Origin: Alcanivoracaceae bacterium | Lineage (GTDB): Bacteria; Pseudomonadota; Gammaproteobacteria; Xanthomonadales; Marinicellaceae | Assembly (NCBI GenBank): GCA_016744455.1 | Contig: JADGEI010000005.1 | Location: 1-64,000, forward strand | DNA length: 64,000 bases | Direction of reading: 5' to 3' | Shown here: positions 1 through 8,471 of the stretch, in pieces | Layout: each line of letters starts with the position of its first letter | How positions within the stretch are numbered: position 1 is the stretch's first letter | Notes under the pieces: model-generated | Databases searched by the model: none | Seen by the model: only the letters and a program-made list of their open reading frames with translations | Told to the model about the DNA's origin: nothing | Translations under genes and position numbers: made by a program

Positions 1-290
1 TGACTAAGTTGTTTCCAAGACATAATTTTTTATAAATATTGTGAATGAATCTATTTTAACATTTTTAGATAAATATTGTGTTTCGAGCAAAGATCTCTAG
101 TATACAAAAAAACTCTCATTCCTGCAAATTACCGTATATTATTAACTCGCCGGGTTAATAGTAGGGTAACTGCCTTAGTTAGAAAAGTTTAGTATGGTAA
201 CTGTCGTGTTAAAATCCACAAGATGTGCAAAATACCTAAGATTATATTTTCTGCTGCTTATTAAATAGGAAGTAATTTGAATCATCCTAT
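1..290. other. non-coding lead-in with short repeats
   Basis: I see no convincing gene here. The stretch is AT-rich. ATAAATATTGTG occurs twice, at about 34 and 70, and a GGTAACTG-type motif occurs twice, at about 165 and 197. Positions 141-159 form a quasi-palindrome (ATTAAC...GGTTAAT). Its 15-nt segment at 148-162 recurs in reverse complement at 23112-23126, inside a gene fragment. It may be decayed mobile or repeat DNA. Confidence 0.4.
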
Positions 291-308
291 TTGTCATTTC
301 TATGACAA
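291..308 (+). promoter_or_regulatory. candidate Pho box upstream of phoR
   Basis: TTGTCAT at 291-297 is followed after 4 bp by ATGACAA at 302-308. This is the 11-bp period of a PhoB box. The second half-site fits the consensus (CTGTCAT) poorly, and the pair also reads as an inverted repeat. It lies 60-90 bp before the kinase start, which suits PhoB autoregulation. It is weaker than the boxes at 4.5, 12.9 and 43.1 kb. Confidence 0.45.
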
Positions 309-367
309 TAATGGTTAAATATTGCTTTATTAAGCTAAATGTTTAGATTCAAGGGTATTTCTAATAA

Positions 368-1675
368 GTGTTAATATATGATATGCTGATGCAAAAAAAC
401 CCTTGGACAATTGAACTGTTATTTGGAGTAGTGTTTTTACTACTTTCTATGCTTACAGCATGGTTGACGTCTTATTGGGCATTGAGTTTTTTGATATGGG
501 CTTTAGTATATATTATTTGGAAATGGATTGAGCTTTATCATTTTTACGTGTGGTATGCATCAGGATCAGACTTGAAAAAAGTGCCACTTAGCTCTGGTAT
601 TTGGGAAGTTTTATCAAATAAAGTGATTAAATACAAAAAACTTAACAAAAAAACCTTAAAGAACAATGCATTCTTAATCCACCAATTTAACACAACAGCA
701 CAAGCTCTACCATATGCGACTTTGTTGCTGAATAGTAACTTTGAAATTAAGTGGTCAAACCAAGAATCTCAGAAACTATTTGGAATTGTAGAAAAAGACC
801 TGAACAGCAAAGTTGAAAACATAATACGTTCACCTAATTTTATAAAAATTTTAGGTAAAACTGATGAGGTTAATGATGTTAAAATAGATAATCCAACAGA
901 TTCCAGTAAAAAAATTCAAATAAGGTTGATAAAGCTTTCAAATAAACGCTATTTGTTGGTTGCCAGAGATATTAGTGAACAAGAATCGTTGCGAAAATCA
1001 CGTAAAGCTTTTGTCGCAAATGCTTCCCATGAACTACGCACACCTCTAACGGTAATTTCTGGGTATTTAGAAATGCTAAATAGTGCGAATGATTTGGATG
1101 AAATATGGAAACAACCCATTCATCAAGCACAAAACCAAGCCGTTAGAATGGAAAAAATAATTGATGATATGCTTAGACTTTCAAGCATGGAACATGGGCG
1201 GTATTTAGAACGTGACAACAGTAAAGCTGATGTACCTAAACTCCTAAATAGCGTGTTTAATCAAGTAAAAACAAGCACTTATGCTGAGAAACATGCACTT
1301 AAGGCTAATATAAATTCAGAATTAACTATTGACGTTGATACTGAAGAAATCACTAGCCTAGCGTTGAACCTGTTAAATAATGCCATCATCCATACACCTG
1401 CTGGCTCAACAGTTTCGCTTGAATGGTTTGCAGAAGGAACACAAGCACTTCTGAATGTCTGTGATAATGGTCAAGGTATAGAAGAGAAACATATAACGCA
1501 TTTAACTGAGCGATTTTACCGAGTTGATAATTCTAAAGACAAAAATACCAATTCCACAGGATTAGGTTTGGCTATAGTTAAGCAAATTTGTGACAACCAC
1601 AATGCTACACTTACTATCACAAGTGAAATCAATAAGGGTAGTTGTTTTAAAGTATATTTCCCAATTTTTAGTTAG
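368..1675 (+). CDS. phoR: phosphate regulon sensor histidine kinase PhoR
   Basis: This is a membrane sensor kinase, probably the partner of the PhoB encoded at 18.3 kb. Two hydrophobic segments lie in the first 60 residues with almost no periplasmic loop, as in PhoR. A PAS-like region follows (about 105-205). The HisKA H-box is NASHELRTPL, with the phosphoacceptor His at about residue 221. The HATPase domain has an N-box (NLLNNAIIHTP), DNGQGI, and GLGLAIVKQI. PhoR senses phosphate through PstSCAB/PhoU and phosphorylates PhoB. The frame opens with GTG at 368, but ATGs at 383 and 389 are equally plausible starts. Unusually, phoR is about 17 kb from phoB and separated from it by the TonB block. 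A possible Pho box lies upstream. Confidence 0.85.
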   Translation: MLIYDMLMQKNPWTIELLFGVVFLLLSMLTAWLTSYWALSFLIWALVYIIWKWIELYHFYVWYASGSDLKKVPLSSGIWEVLSNKVIKYKKLNKKTLKNNAFLIHQFNTTAQALPYATLLLNSNFEIKWSNQESQKLFGIVEKDLNSKVENIIRSPNFIKILGKTDEVNDVKIDNPTDSSKKIQIRLIKLSNKRYLLVARDISEQESLRKSRKAFVANASHELRTPLTVISGYLEMLNSANDLDEIWKQPIHQAQNQAVRMEKIIDDMLRLSSMEHGRYLERDNSKADVPKLLNSVFNQVKTSTYAEKHALKANINSELTIDVDTEEITSLALNLLNNAIIHTPAGSTVSLEWFAEGTQALLNVCDNGQGIEEKHITHLTERFYRVDNSKDKNTNSTGLGLAIVKQICDNHNATLTITSEINKGSCFKVYFPIFS

Positions 1676-1742
1676 TATACTACTTTCATTGGCATTGATT
1701 TTTAAAAATGTACCATCAACGATGACTTAAAAAACGGTGTGA

Positions 1743-1799
1743 CAGACCGATAGCCGTCAGATCTTTTAGTTAAGTAAGATCGGTAAACAGCAAGGTCTG
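1743..1799 (+). ncRNA. possible remnant of an IS110 bridge-RNA region
   Basis: This sits just upstream of a decayed IS110-type transposase. An outer stem, CAGACC (1743-1748) with GGTCTG (1794-1799), encloses an inner stem, GATCTT (1760-1765) with AAGATC (1776-1781). IS110 elements encode a structured bridge RNA in the non-coding end next to the transposase, so position and folding fit. The element is dead, its ends are not defined, and no donor or target loops can be assigned. It could be an unrelated hairpin. Confidence 0.3.
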
Positions 1800-1911
1800 C
1801 ACACTGACCTTTAATAAATCAAGTAGTAGGAAGGAACACATTTGTAATTCCGAGTACAAAACAGATTTAAAAAAGCATTACTACAATTCAATCAATAAAG
1901 GTAGATAAATT

Positions 1912-2540
1912 ATGACACACTTAGATGAGAATTTAAGCAAAAAATTTGTTGGAGTAGATATTGCGAAAGTTAAATATGATGTTTTTTTAGCCTCTAGTTA
2001 CAGGGTAAAACACTATGCTAAAGCATTGGGCTACTTTGCCAAAAATGACAAGATTGATTCACTTGTAATTTGAGATTTTGCAAAAGACATGTACCCAAAA
2101 GGAAAACTCAAAGTATTAAAAATCATATCTAAGAATTTCATAAGGTTAGGACAGTGGTTAAATTTCAGGGCATAAACCATTAAGCTGCTAGTTTCAGAAA
2201 AACAAAGGCATAAGAATTGTAAAGAAAAAATGATTAAAACACAGATTAATAAATCTATAGCCTTTCACGAATAAGAACTGAAATTAATTGATAAAAAGGT
2301 TGAAGAATTGTGTCAAAAAGAAGAGTTGATGAAACTACCTGAAAAGTTCAAAGAAGTAAAGGATCTTGGTAAGATGAGCGCCAATGCTATTCTCATATAT
2401 TTAACTGATTTAGGTCATTATTCCAATAAAGCTATATCAGCCATAGTTGGTACGGCTCCATTTTGTGGTGAAAGCGAAAAATTAAAGGTAAAAGTAAAAT
2501 TATAAGTGGTCGAATTCAGCGTTGTTAATCCCAGGTGTTA
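1912..2540 (+). pseudogene. decayed IS110-family transposase
   Basis: Translation from ATG 1912 gives KKFVGVDIAKVKYDVFL, the N-terminal DEDD-type signature of IS110 transposases. AKALGYFAKNDKID follows, matching the conserved 'K.TD.iDA' block, with about 60 residues missing in between. A stop falls at about 2072 and further stops follow. The segment 2308-2505 retains the C-terminal transposase_20-like stretch (KEVKDLGKMSANAIL...ISAIVGTAPFCGES). Internal deletions and stops make it non-functional. A terminator lies at 2591. It separates phoR from the rest of the phosphate island. Confidence 0.75.
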
Positions 2541-2590
2541 ATTTAAAAAACACTTAATACACATATTCGTATTAAAATGATTTTTTTGAT

Positions 2591-2626
2591 AAAAAACCTG
2601 TGATTAAAAACAATCACAGGTTTTTT
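2591..2626. terminator. bidirectional intrinsic terminator
   Basis: A 15-bp perfect stem (2591-2605 with 2612-2626, core ACCTGTGATT) has a 6-nt loop. It is flanked by A-runs on the left and T-runs on the right, so it can stop transcription on either strand. It sits just past the 3' end of the leftward gene at 2661-4409. Confidence 0.85.
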
Positions 2627-2660
2627 TCTTCCTAAATTTATCATAAGAAGTAAGAAAGAA

Positions 2661-4409
2661 TTAATCTAAGAATTCTGTCCATCCATTAGTCCAAGCATGA
2701 GACTCTGATTTAAAAGCACCTACATAGTTTACTTTATCAAAAAAAGCACTCCAAATGTTTGGATCCATATTTTTACCAGTTGGTGTATTAGCTGTTGGGT
2801 AAATATTATTTAGTGCAGGATCTGCCACTTCATTACCAGCCTGAGACTCAAAAAAAGATTGAACTGTAAAAGCATCACCTTCTTCTTCCTCGAAGTTTTG
2901 TGCACAGCTAATAACAGTATTTTCCATGGTTAAAAAACCAGTTAAGTTGTCTGTAGACCCTGCGGCTGCAAATGTAGCTTCAGAATCAATATCTAAACAT
3001 CTCTCGAACCCAGTGACTATTACATTAGTGAAGTTTGCACCAGTTCCACGCCTTAATACCATCCCTCTAGTGGTTTTATTGTCAGAATCAGCACCGATAA
3101 AAGTAGCATTTGCAATCATAGGTTGTGAGCGTGGAACCGCATCATTATTTAACTCATAGTTATCAGCTTCAATACCACGGTCTTTGTCGTTTGCTGCATT
3201 TTGATCTTGTTTTACCAGTACGTATTGTACTTTTCCATTCCAGCCATGTGTCCAATCTAGTGAATCATCTTTAATATTAGTTAAAACAATATGCTTCATA
3301 TTTACTGTACCACCAAATGCTTCAATACCATCATCTTCATTCGCATGAACTTGAACATAATCTATAATAGTACCATCACCTACACCTTGTAAAGCAATGC
3401 CGTTTAATTCATCTTCATCATTGATTCTGAAACCGCCGAACTGAACTCGAACATATTTTATAACCCCACTAGAGTCATGTGGTTGATCACCACCAAAATT
3501 ACCTGATGCACCTTCTCCTACGTCTTCGCATTGAGAAAAAGCAACACTTTCATCGCAAATGTTCAACGGGGCTTTACCATTAATAACTAAACCACCCCAA
3601 TTACCAGCGCCAGCAGATTCATCACTTGCATTGTATGGTCCAGTAAATACGATGGGTGATTTTGCGGTGCCTTCCGCAAAGAGTTTAGAGCCACGTTGAA
3701 TTGCTAAGAAGTCATTACCTGTCACTCCAAGTACACGTGTACCTGGTTCGATGGTTAAATTACTAGTGGCCCCGCCATCTTCGCCTACAAATACAGCACC
3801 TTGTAATACCCAATTTGTATCATTTGTCAATGTTTTGTTTCCAGTTAGTGTTCCTGATAAAACACAAGTCTTGGGTTGCGTTGATGTGGCTGCAAAATCG
3901 GGACATGTGGTAAATTCGGTTTGATAGGTACAAACTGATGAGTCATGATTCTGTCCAACAATATTGTCTATTGGTTCTAAATCAAAAGATACTCCCTCGC
4001 TAGCAAGAATATCGCTATTAATGCCTGTTAAGCTAACAGAAGCTTTTTGACAACTCTTAAAGTCTACATCCATTAATCCAAAATTTTCATTGACAGCATT
4101 AGAATCACCGTCAATAGAGCCACCTGAAGTGGTTTTTAGCTCAAATGATAAAATAGATTGCCCGGAAACAACAGGAGCATCTCCTGTCACCCAAAAAGCT
4201 GTACCATTATCATCATAGATAAAACCTGTCACAAACATGAGTCCTTTTTCATCTCCTGTTTTCAAGAACTCAAAACCCCAACCACTATTTGTTCCTGGTT
4301 TAAACCAAACTCCTTCAAACATTTTGTTATCGACGCTAATCGCTTGAGAAACTCCAGCTACAACCAGGGCACCAGTTAAAACAATACTTTTAAATTTTCC
4401 TACTTTCAT
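2661..4409 (-). CDS. secreted beta-helix-like protein, Pho-linked
   Basis: The protein has 582 residues and a signal peptide (about 1-23, ending VSQA). An N-terminal domain (about 25-165) carries WFKPGTNSGWGFEF. A long repetitive region (about 175-480) is rich in short beta-strand/turn patterns such as LTIEPGTRVLG, WGGLVINGKAP, IKYVRVQFGG and IDYVQVHANEDDGIEAFGG. This looks like a right-handed parallel beta-helix. The C-terminus reads YVGAFKSESHAWTNGWTEF. It is acidic and probably periplasmic or surface-exposed. I do not recognise an enzymatic motif. It is divergent from the TonB operon, and four PhoB-type half-sites on its own strand (4467-4506) precede it. It may therefore bind or process a phosphorus compound for the receptor at 9.6-12.8 kb, but this is inference. 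Confidence 0.75.
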   Translation of the reverse strand: MKVGKFKSIVLTGALVVAGVSQAISVDNKMFEGVWFKPGTNSGWGFEFLKTGDEKGLMFVTGFIYDDNGTAFWVTGDAPVVSGQSILSFELKTTSGGSIDGDSNAVNENFGLMDVDFKSCQKASVSLTGINSDILASEGVSFDLEPIDNIVGQNHDSSVCTYQTEFTTCPDFAATSTQPKTCVLSGTLTGNKTLTNDTNWVLQGAVFVGEDGGATSNLTIEPGTRVLGVTGNDFLAIQRGSKLFAEGTAKSPIVFTGPYNASDESAGAGNWGGLVINGKAPLNICDESVAFSQCEDVGEGASGNFGGDQPHDSSGVIKYVRVQFGGFRINDEDELNGIALQGVGDGTIIDYVQVHANEDDGIEAFGGTVNMKHIVLTNIKDDSLDWTHGWNGKVQYVLVKQDQNAANDKDRGIEADNYELNNDAVPRSQPMIANATFIGADSDNKTTRGMVLRRGTGANFTNVIVTGFERCLDIDSEATFAAAGSTDNLTGFLTMENTVISCAQNFEEEEGDAFTVQSFFESQAGNEVADPALNNIYPTANTPTGKNMDPNIWSAFFDKVNYVGAFKSESHAWTNGWTEFLD

Positions 4410-4466
4410 AAATAACCTCTAAATTAATAATACTTGCATTAAAAATTTGAATAATAATGTAAGTTT

Positions 4467-4506
4467 ATGACGCTTTAATGTCAAACAAATGAAATTTACA
4501 TGACAT
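4467..4506 (-). promoter_or_regulatory. Pho box array for the beta-helix gene
   Basis: Read on the minus strand, 7-bp half-sites recur every 11 bp: ATGTCAT (4500-4506), ATTTCAT (4489-4495), TTGACAT (4478-4484) and GCGTCAT (4467-4473). This matches the tandem PhoB box pattern (CTGTCAT repeats spaced by 4 bp). The array lies 58-97 bp before the start of the leftward gene at 4409. An AT-rich TTACATTATTAT stretch follows, where a -10 element would be expected. Confidence 0.75.
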
Positions 4507-4522
4507 ATATATCAATTTTGTG

Positions 4523-4584
4523 ATGACACATTATTGTCATTTAAATGTCACAATATTGTCATTGAAACTTAATTACAATGTCAT
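4523..4584 (+). promoter_or_regulatory. Pho box array for the TonB operon
   Basis: Half-sites in one 11-bp register are ATGACAC (4523), TTGTCAT (4534), ATGTCAC (4545), TTGTCAT (4556), a degenerate unit (4567), and ATGTCAT (4578-4584). Three consecutive near-consensus units make this the strongest PhoB-type array in the window. A -10-like ATAAAAT follows at about 4593, and the first gene starts at 4628. With the minus-strand array next door, both divergent promoters look PhoB-activated. Confidence 0.85.
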
Positions 4585-4627
4585 AATTCGGGGATAAAAT
4601 GCACCCTTTTATTCAGCTTAATATCCA

Positions 4628-5374
4628 ATGAAAATAATAAGACTTTTAACAATAATGTTGATTATGACATTTAATGTCGTAATGTCTCAAGATAATGACA
4701 AGTTAGCTAGAAACTTAATAAGTCTCCGTGGCGAAGTGGAAGATTTACAATCAGAACTAAAAATCCTTAAATCTGAAAATAAAAATTCATTGATTTATTT
4801 AAATACGCGTAAAACAGAATTACAGGCAAATATTGATAGAAAAAGCCTAAAATCTAAGCAGGCTCATGTAGAACATGAAAAATTAATAGAAAAAATTAAA
4901 TTATTAGGTGCTGATTCTGAACAATTAGTACCTCATGTTATTAAATTAATATTAAGTATTAAAAAAAACTTAAATACAGGTATACCATTCAAACAGAAAG
5001 AAAGGTTGTCTGTTGTCGAGGATATCGAGCGAAAACTTAATGCAAGAAAAGTTACATCACAATATGCAATAAACAGTTTATGGGCTTTCTTAGAAGATGA
5101 ACTGCGTTTAACTAGAGAGAATGCAATTTATTCTCAAACCATTCAAATAGATGGTGAGAATAAACTAGTTGAAATTGTGAAATTGGGAACAGTTATTATG
5201 TATTTTAAAACCCGTGATGATAAGTATGGTGTAGCTAAAAATATAGATGGATTATGGGATTATCAATTCTTTGAAGAGCAAAACAAACAAAAACAAATTG
5301 CCTTGTTATTTGATTCGCTAAAAAAACAAATTAGACAAGGTTATTTCTCCTTGCCTTTATCATTAAACCAATAA
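4628..5374 (+). CDS. DUF3450 periplasmic protein of a TonB2-type system
   Basis: The protein has 248 residues and a signal peptide (about 1-20). A coiled-coil region (about 25-95, many E/L/K heptads) is followed by a globular C-terminal part with IVKLGTVIMYFKTRDDKYGV. The length and layout fit the DUF3450 family, whose genes open TonB2-type operons (DUF3450-ttpC-exbB-exbD-tonB-TPR) in Vibrio and relatives. Its exact role is not established. It probably acts with the TtpC coiled coil in the periplasm. It is the first gene after the Pho box array, and the next gene begins 10 bp after its stop. Confidence 0.8.
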   Translation: MKIIRLLTIMLIMTFNVVMSQDNDKLARNLISLRGEVEDLQSELKILKSENKNSLIYLNTRKTELQANIDRKSLKSKQAHVEHEKLIEKIKLLGADSEQLVPHVIKLILSIKKNLNTGIPFKQKERLSVVEDIERKLNARKVTSQYAINSLWAFLEDELRLTRENAIYSQTIQIDGENKLVEIVKLGTVIMYFKTRDDKYGVAKNIDGLWDYQFFEEQNKQKQIALLFDSLKKQIRQGYFSLPLSLNQ

Positions 5375-5384
5375 GGAGAAGGTG

Positions 5385-6758
5385 ATGAAAAATATTATAA
5401 TACTTGTTTTTGGAATTTTTTTCACACTCAGTTTGCTAGCACAAGTTGCGCCTGAAGAAAAAACAACAATACCTGAAATCAATCCTAATAAATCAGCTGA
5501 AGATTTAAATAAAGCATACCAAAAAGAATATGCGTTTTTAACAGCTCAAATTAAAAGTATTAAAACACGTACACAAGATTACATAAAATCCTCTACAAAA
5601 GAGAAAAAAAGTCTCAGCAAACAAATTAATAATTTGGAATCCAAGCTGTTAGACTTAGATAATCAAATCAATCAAATAGAAGATGATATTTTCACGCTAC
5701 AAAGAAACTCTGAGTCGGCTAGTGACAACAATAACTTGATTGAATCAACCATAACTCAAGCTAAGTCGACAATGTCTGAGTATGATTTCGAAGGTTTTAC
5801 TGATGAATCTAACATAGAAGATATAAATAAAATCGAAAGTTTAATTCTTTTTGCCATTAAAATTGTTGAAAAATACTCCAGCGTTAGTAAAGAAGAAGGT
5901 TCCTTTTTTCTTCAGAATGGACAGGAAGTTAAAGGAGAAATTATAAAAATTGGTAACATTGCATCATATGGTCATTCGCAACAAGGATCTGGATCTTTAG
6001 CACCAGCAGGTGAGAATAAATTTAAGGTGTGGCGTAATGAAGATTCAACAATCGTTGCTGAAATTTTTAACGGTAAAGCGCAAGAATCTTTGCCTATATT
6101 TTTATACGAATCGAGTATAAAATCAATTGTACAAAAGAAGAAAAAGACGATTAGAAGTGTTATAGAGTCTGGTGGAATAATTGCATGGATTATTGTGTTT
6201 TTGGGTTTGTTTGCTTTGATATTAATAGTATTACGTATTTGGTTTTTGAGAAAATCATCATCAAGCACAGAAAAAATTCTTAAAAAAATCGTTCATAATA
6301 TTGAGAACGATGATATGGAACATGCTATGCGGATAGCTAGCCACAAACATAGCTCAAGTGGACGTGTTATGTACGCTGTATTACGTAATATTTCAAGAGA
6401 TAGAGAGCATATTGAAGATATAGTTTCTGAGTCAATATTGCATGAATCAGGGCAGTTAAATCGTTTTGGTTCCTTAATCATGGTTGTCGCTACAGTTTCT
6501 CCACTTCTAGGCTTACTTGGAACAGTGACTGGCATGATTTCAACCTTTGATATAATTACTGAATTTGGCACAGGTGATCCAAAATTATTATCAGAAGGAA
6601 TTTCTATTGCTTTGGTGACTACTGAGGTTGGGTTGGCAGTAGCTATTCCTGCTTTAGTTTTTGGTAATGTTTTATCTGGTTGGGCCGAACGTATTAAAGA
6701 TGATATGGAAAAGGCAGCACTTCGTGTAATCAACGTGTATAAAAAATTACAAGAATAA
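5385..6758 (+). CDS. ttpC: TtpC-like MotA/TolQ/ExbB proton channel protein
   Basis: This is a long ExbB relative. After a signal peptide (about 1-20) comes a periplasmic coiled coil (about 35-120), then a central domain (about 160-250). One membrane helix lies at about 265-285. The C-terminal MotA/TolQ/ExbB domain has LGLLGTVTGMISTFDIITEFG and TEVGLAVAIPALVFGNVL. TtpC is an extra component required by the Vibrio TonB2 complex. ATG 5385 sits six bases after AAGGAG and is preferred to the GTG at 5382. The next gene follows with no gap. Confidence 0.88.
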   Translation: MKNIIILVFGIFFTLSLLAQVAPEEKTTIPEINPNKSAEDLNKAYQKEYAFLTAQIKSIKTRTQDYIKSSTKEKKSLSKQINNLESKLLDLDNQINQIEDDIFTLQRNSESASDNNNLIESTITQAKSTMSEYDFEGFTDESNIEDINKIESLILFAIKIVEKYSSVSKEEGSFFLQNGQEVKGEIIKIGNIASYGHSQQGSGSLAPAGENKFKVWRNEDSTIVAEIFNGKAQESLPIFLYESSIKSIVQKKKKTIRSVIESGGIIAWIIVFLGLFALILIVLRIWFLRKSSSSTEKILKKIVHNIENDDMEHAMRIASHKHSSSGRVMYAVLRNISRDREHIEDIVSESILHESGQLNRFGSLIMVVATVSPLLGLLGTVTGMISTFDIITEFGTGDPKLLSEGISIALVTTEVGLAVAIPALVFGNVLSGWAERIKDDMEKAALRVINVYKKLQE

Positions 6759-7388
6759 ATGATGAGTATTTGGCAGCAATCATTAGATTATCTTAGCTCA
6801 GGAGGTTTTGTGATGCCTCCTTTAGTTATTGGTACATGTGCCTTATGGTGGATGCTTGGTTATCGAATGGTCGCCTTAAAAAGAGGTTCTCAACGTTCTG
6901 TTAGGGTCTTGGTTTATCGTTTTTTAAAAGGAAAAATGCCAAGCGGTAATGGTGTTTTAGTCAGGGCACTATATAAAAGCATGGAGTTAAAAAATCACAA
7001 GTTAGACAATCTAAGGCGTTATCTTGATGATGTATTGGCTGAAGAGTACTCTGAAATAAAGAAATACAAAGTCTTTATTTCAACTATTGTAATTGTGGCT
7101 TCACTTTTAGGTTTGCTTGGCACTGTTTCTGGAATGATTGAAACATTCGAATCTTTGGGTGATATGTCCTTATTTTCTCAATCAGGAGGTATAGCTGGTG
7201 GCATCTCTCAGGCATTAATAACAACACAAATGGGCTTGGCGGTTTCGATTCCTGGCCTGATAGTCAATGGCTTTTTAGATAAAAAACAAAAGAGTTTAGA
7301 AATTGAAATGGCACAACTCAAAGATTTACTGTGTGCTCCTATTCCTGGCGAAGACGAATTAATCAAGACTCAAGATAGTCTACAATAA
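6759..7388 (+). CDS. exbB: ExbB-type proton channel subunit
   Basis: The protein has 209 residues. A first membrane helix lies near the N-terminus (PPLVIGTCALWWMLGYRM), and two more helices form the MotA/TolQ/ExbB core (VFISTIVIVASLLGLLGTVSGMIETF and ITTQMGLAVSIPGLIVNGFL). It uses the proton gradient with ExbD to energise TonB in the inner membrane. The short length matches ExbB2 of TonB2 systems. The start is ATG at 6759 or 6762, immediately after the ttpC stop, and the genes are probably translationally coupled. Confidence 0.88.
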   Translation: MMSIWQQSLDYLSSGGFVMPPLVIGTCALWWMLGYRMVALKRGSQRSVRVLVYRFLKGKMPSGNGVLVRALYKSMELKNHKLDNLRRYLDDVLAEEYSEIKKYKVFISTIVIVASLLGLLGTVSGMIETFESLGDMSLFSQSGGIAGGISQALITTQMGLAVSIPGLIVNGFLDKKQKSLEIEMAQLKDLLCAPIPGEDELIKTQDSLQ

Positions 7389-7403
7389 ATAGAGAAGAGA
7401 ATT

Positions 7404-7814
7404 ATGCGATTTAGAGAAAAAAAAGAAGTTGTAGAAGATTTGAATATTTCACCACTTATTGACATGGTTTTTATTTTATTGATTTTTTTTATGGTGTCTA
7501 CTACCTTCGTTAAAGATATGAAACTGGACTTGGATCGACCATCAGCATCATCAGCAAGTACAGCTTCAACCAAAGCAGTACGTGTCTATATTGACAATCA
7601 AGGAGAGGTATATATAGATGGTGAAAGCATTAGAATTTGGGTTTTACAATCGCGATTAAGAGATGTGCTTAAAAGCAAGACTCCAAAATCAGTCTTAGTG
7701 GTAACAGATGTGAATGTACCATCTGGTAAATTGGTTGAAGTTGTCGATCAAGCGCGTTTAGCAGGTGCAAGTGATGTTGGTGTTGCTACATCAAAAGAGG
7801 TGGGAGCAGGTTAA
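7404..7814 (+). CDS. exbD: ExbD-type TonB-energising subunit
   Basis: The protein has 136 residues. It begins with a short cytosolic stretch and the ExbD/TolR signature EDLNISPLIDMVFILLIFFM, whose membrane-embedded Asp (PLIDMVF) is the proton-carrying residue. A periplasmic domain follows (VYIDNQGEVYIDG...VVTDVNVPSGKLVEVVDQARLAG). It partners with the ExbB and TtpC proteins encoded just upstream. Its stop is directly followed by the tonB start codon. Confidence 0.9.
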   Translation: MRFREKKEVVEDLNISPLIDMVFILLIFFMVSTTFVKDMKLDLDRPSASSASTASTKAVRVYIDNQGEVYIDGESIRIWVLQSRLRDVLKSKTPKSVLVVTDVNVPSGKLVEVVDQARLAGASDVGVATSKEVGAG

Positions 7815-8471
7815 ATGATAACCGATAATAAAGCTCCTGACAGATGGTTGCGATTTTTTAGTGCATTTTTTTTAATGTTGTTAGGTACAGCATTGGTTTT
7901 GAGTACTGTTATCTTAATTAATAATAAGAGAATAAAAGATGACAAAAATACCGATAAAGTAGGTACTGAAATAAAGTTTAACCGCAAAAAGCCGAAAAAC
8001 AAGCAAGTGGTTAAGAGACAGCGCCCCAAACCTAAACCAAAGAAAGCTCGCCGAGCTCCACCTGCACCAATTTTAGGGTTGAATAGCAGTTTGACAGGAG
8101 TTGATTTAGCCCTTCCTGAGTTTTCACTAGATGGCTTAAACGAATTAGATAGTGATATATTAGGGAATGCATCTGGAGTTGTCATGACAGATGACATGGT
8201 AGATGCCTCACCTAAAGCTGTTTATCAAGCACCTGCAAACTATCCAGCTAGGGCTCGAGCAAAAGGAGAAGAAGGTTATGTTGTGTTTTCCTTGTTAATT
8301 GGTATCACTGGAGAAATTGAACAAATGAAAATTATCGATTCAAACCCTGAAGGAGTATTTGATGATGCAGCCACACAATCTATGCAAAGTTGGAAGTTTG
8401 AACCGGCTCAATACCAAGGTAAGCCAGTAAAAACTTGGGCAAAACAACGAATAAGATTCGATTTAAGCTAA
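7815..8471 (+). CDS. tonB: TonB-family energy transducer
   Basis: The protein has 218 residues, with one N-terminal membrane anchor (about 13-35). A basic, proline-containing spacer has KKPKNKQ and RPKPKPKKARRAPPAP. The C-terminal TonB domain (about 140-218) has APANYPARARAKGEEGYVVFSLLI and WKFEPAQYQGKPVKTW. It carries energy from the ExbB/ExbD complex to the TonB box of outer-membrane receptors. The short periplasmic spacer resembles TonB2 more than TonB1. It lies in the putative PhoB-controlled operon. Confidence 0.9.
   Translation: MITDNKAPDRWLRFFSAFFLMLLGTALVLSTVILINNKRIKDDKNTDKVGTEIKFNRKKPKNKQVVKRQRPKPKPKKARRAPPAPILGLNSSLTGVDLALPEFSLDGLNELDSDILGNASGVVMTDDMVDASPKAVYQAPANYPARARAKGEEGYVVFSLLIGITGEIEQMKIIDSNPEGVFDDAATQSMQSWKFEPAQYQGKPVKTWAKQRIRFDLS

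Noticed and set aside
4523-4584. CRISPR-like regular spacing of short repeats
   Set aside because: The repeat unit is 7 bp with 4-bp gaps, which is the PhoB box pattern. No CRISPR repeats or cas genes are present.
6293-6733. Long open frames opposite ttpC and other real genes
   Set aside because: They are antisense shadows of well-supported genes, with no family features of their own.
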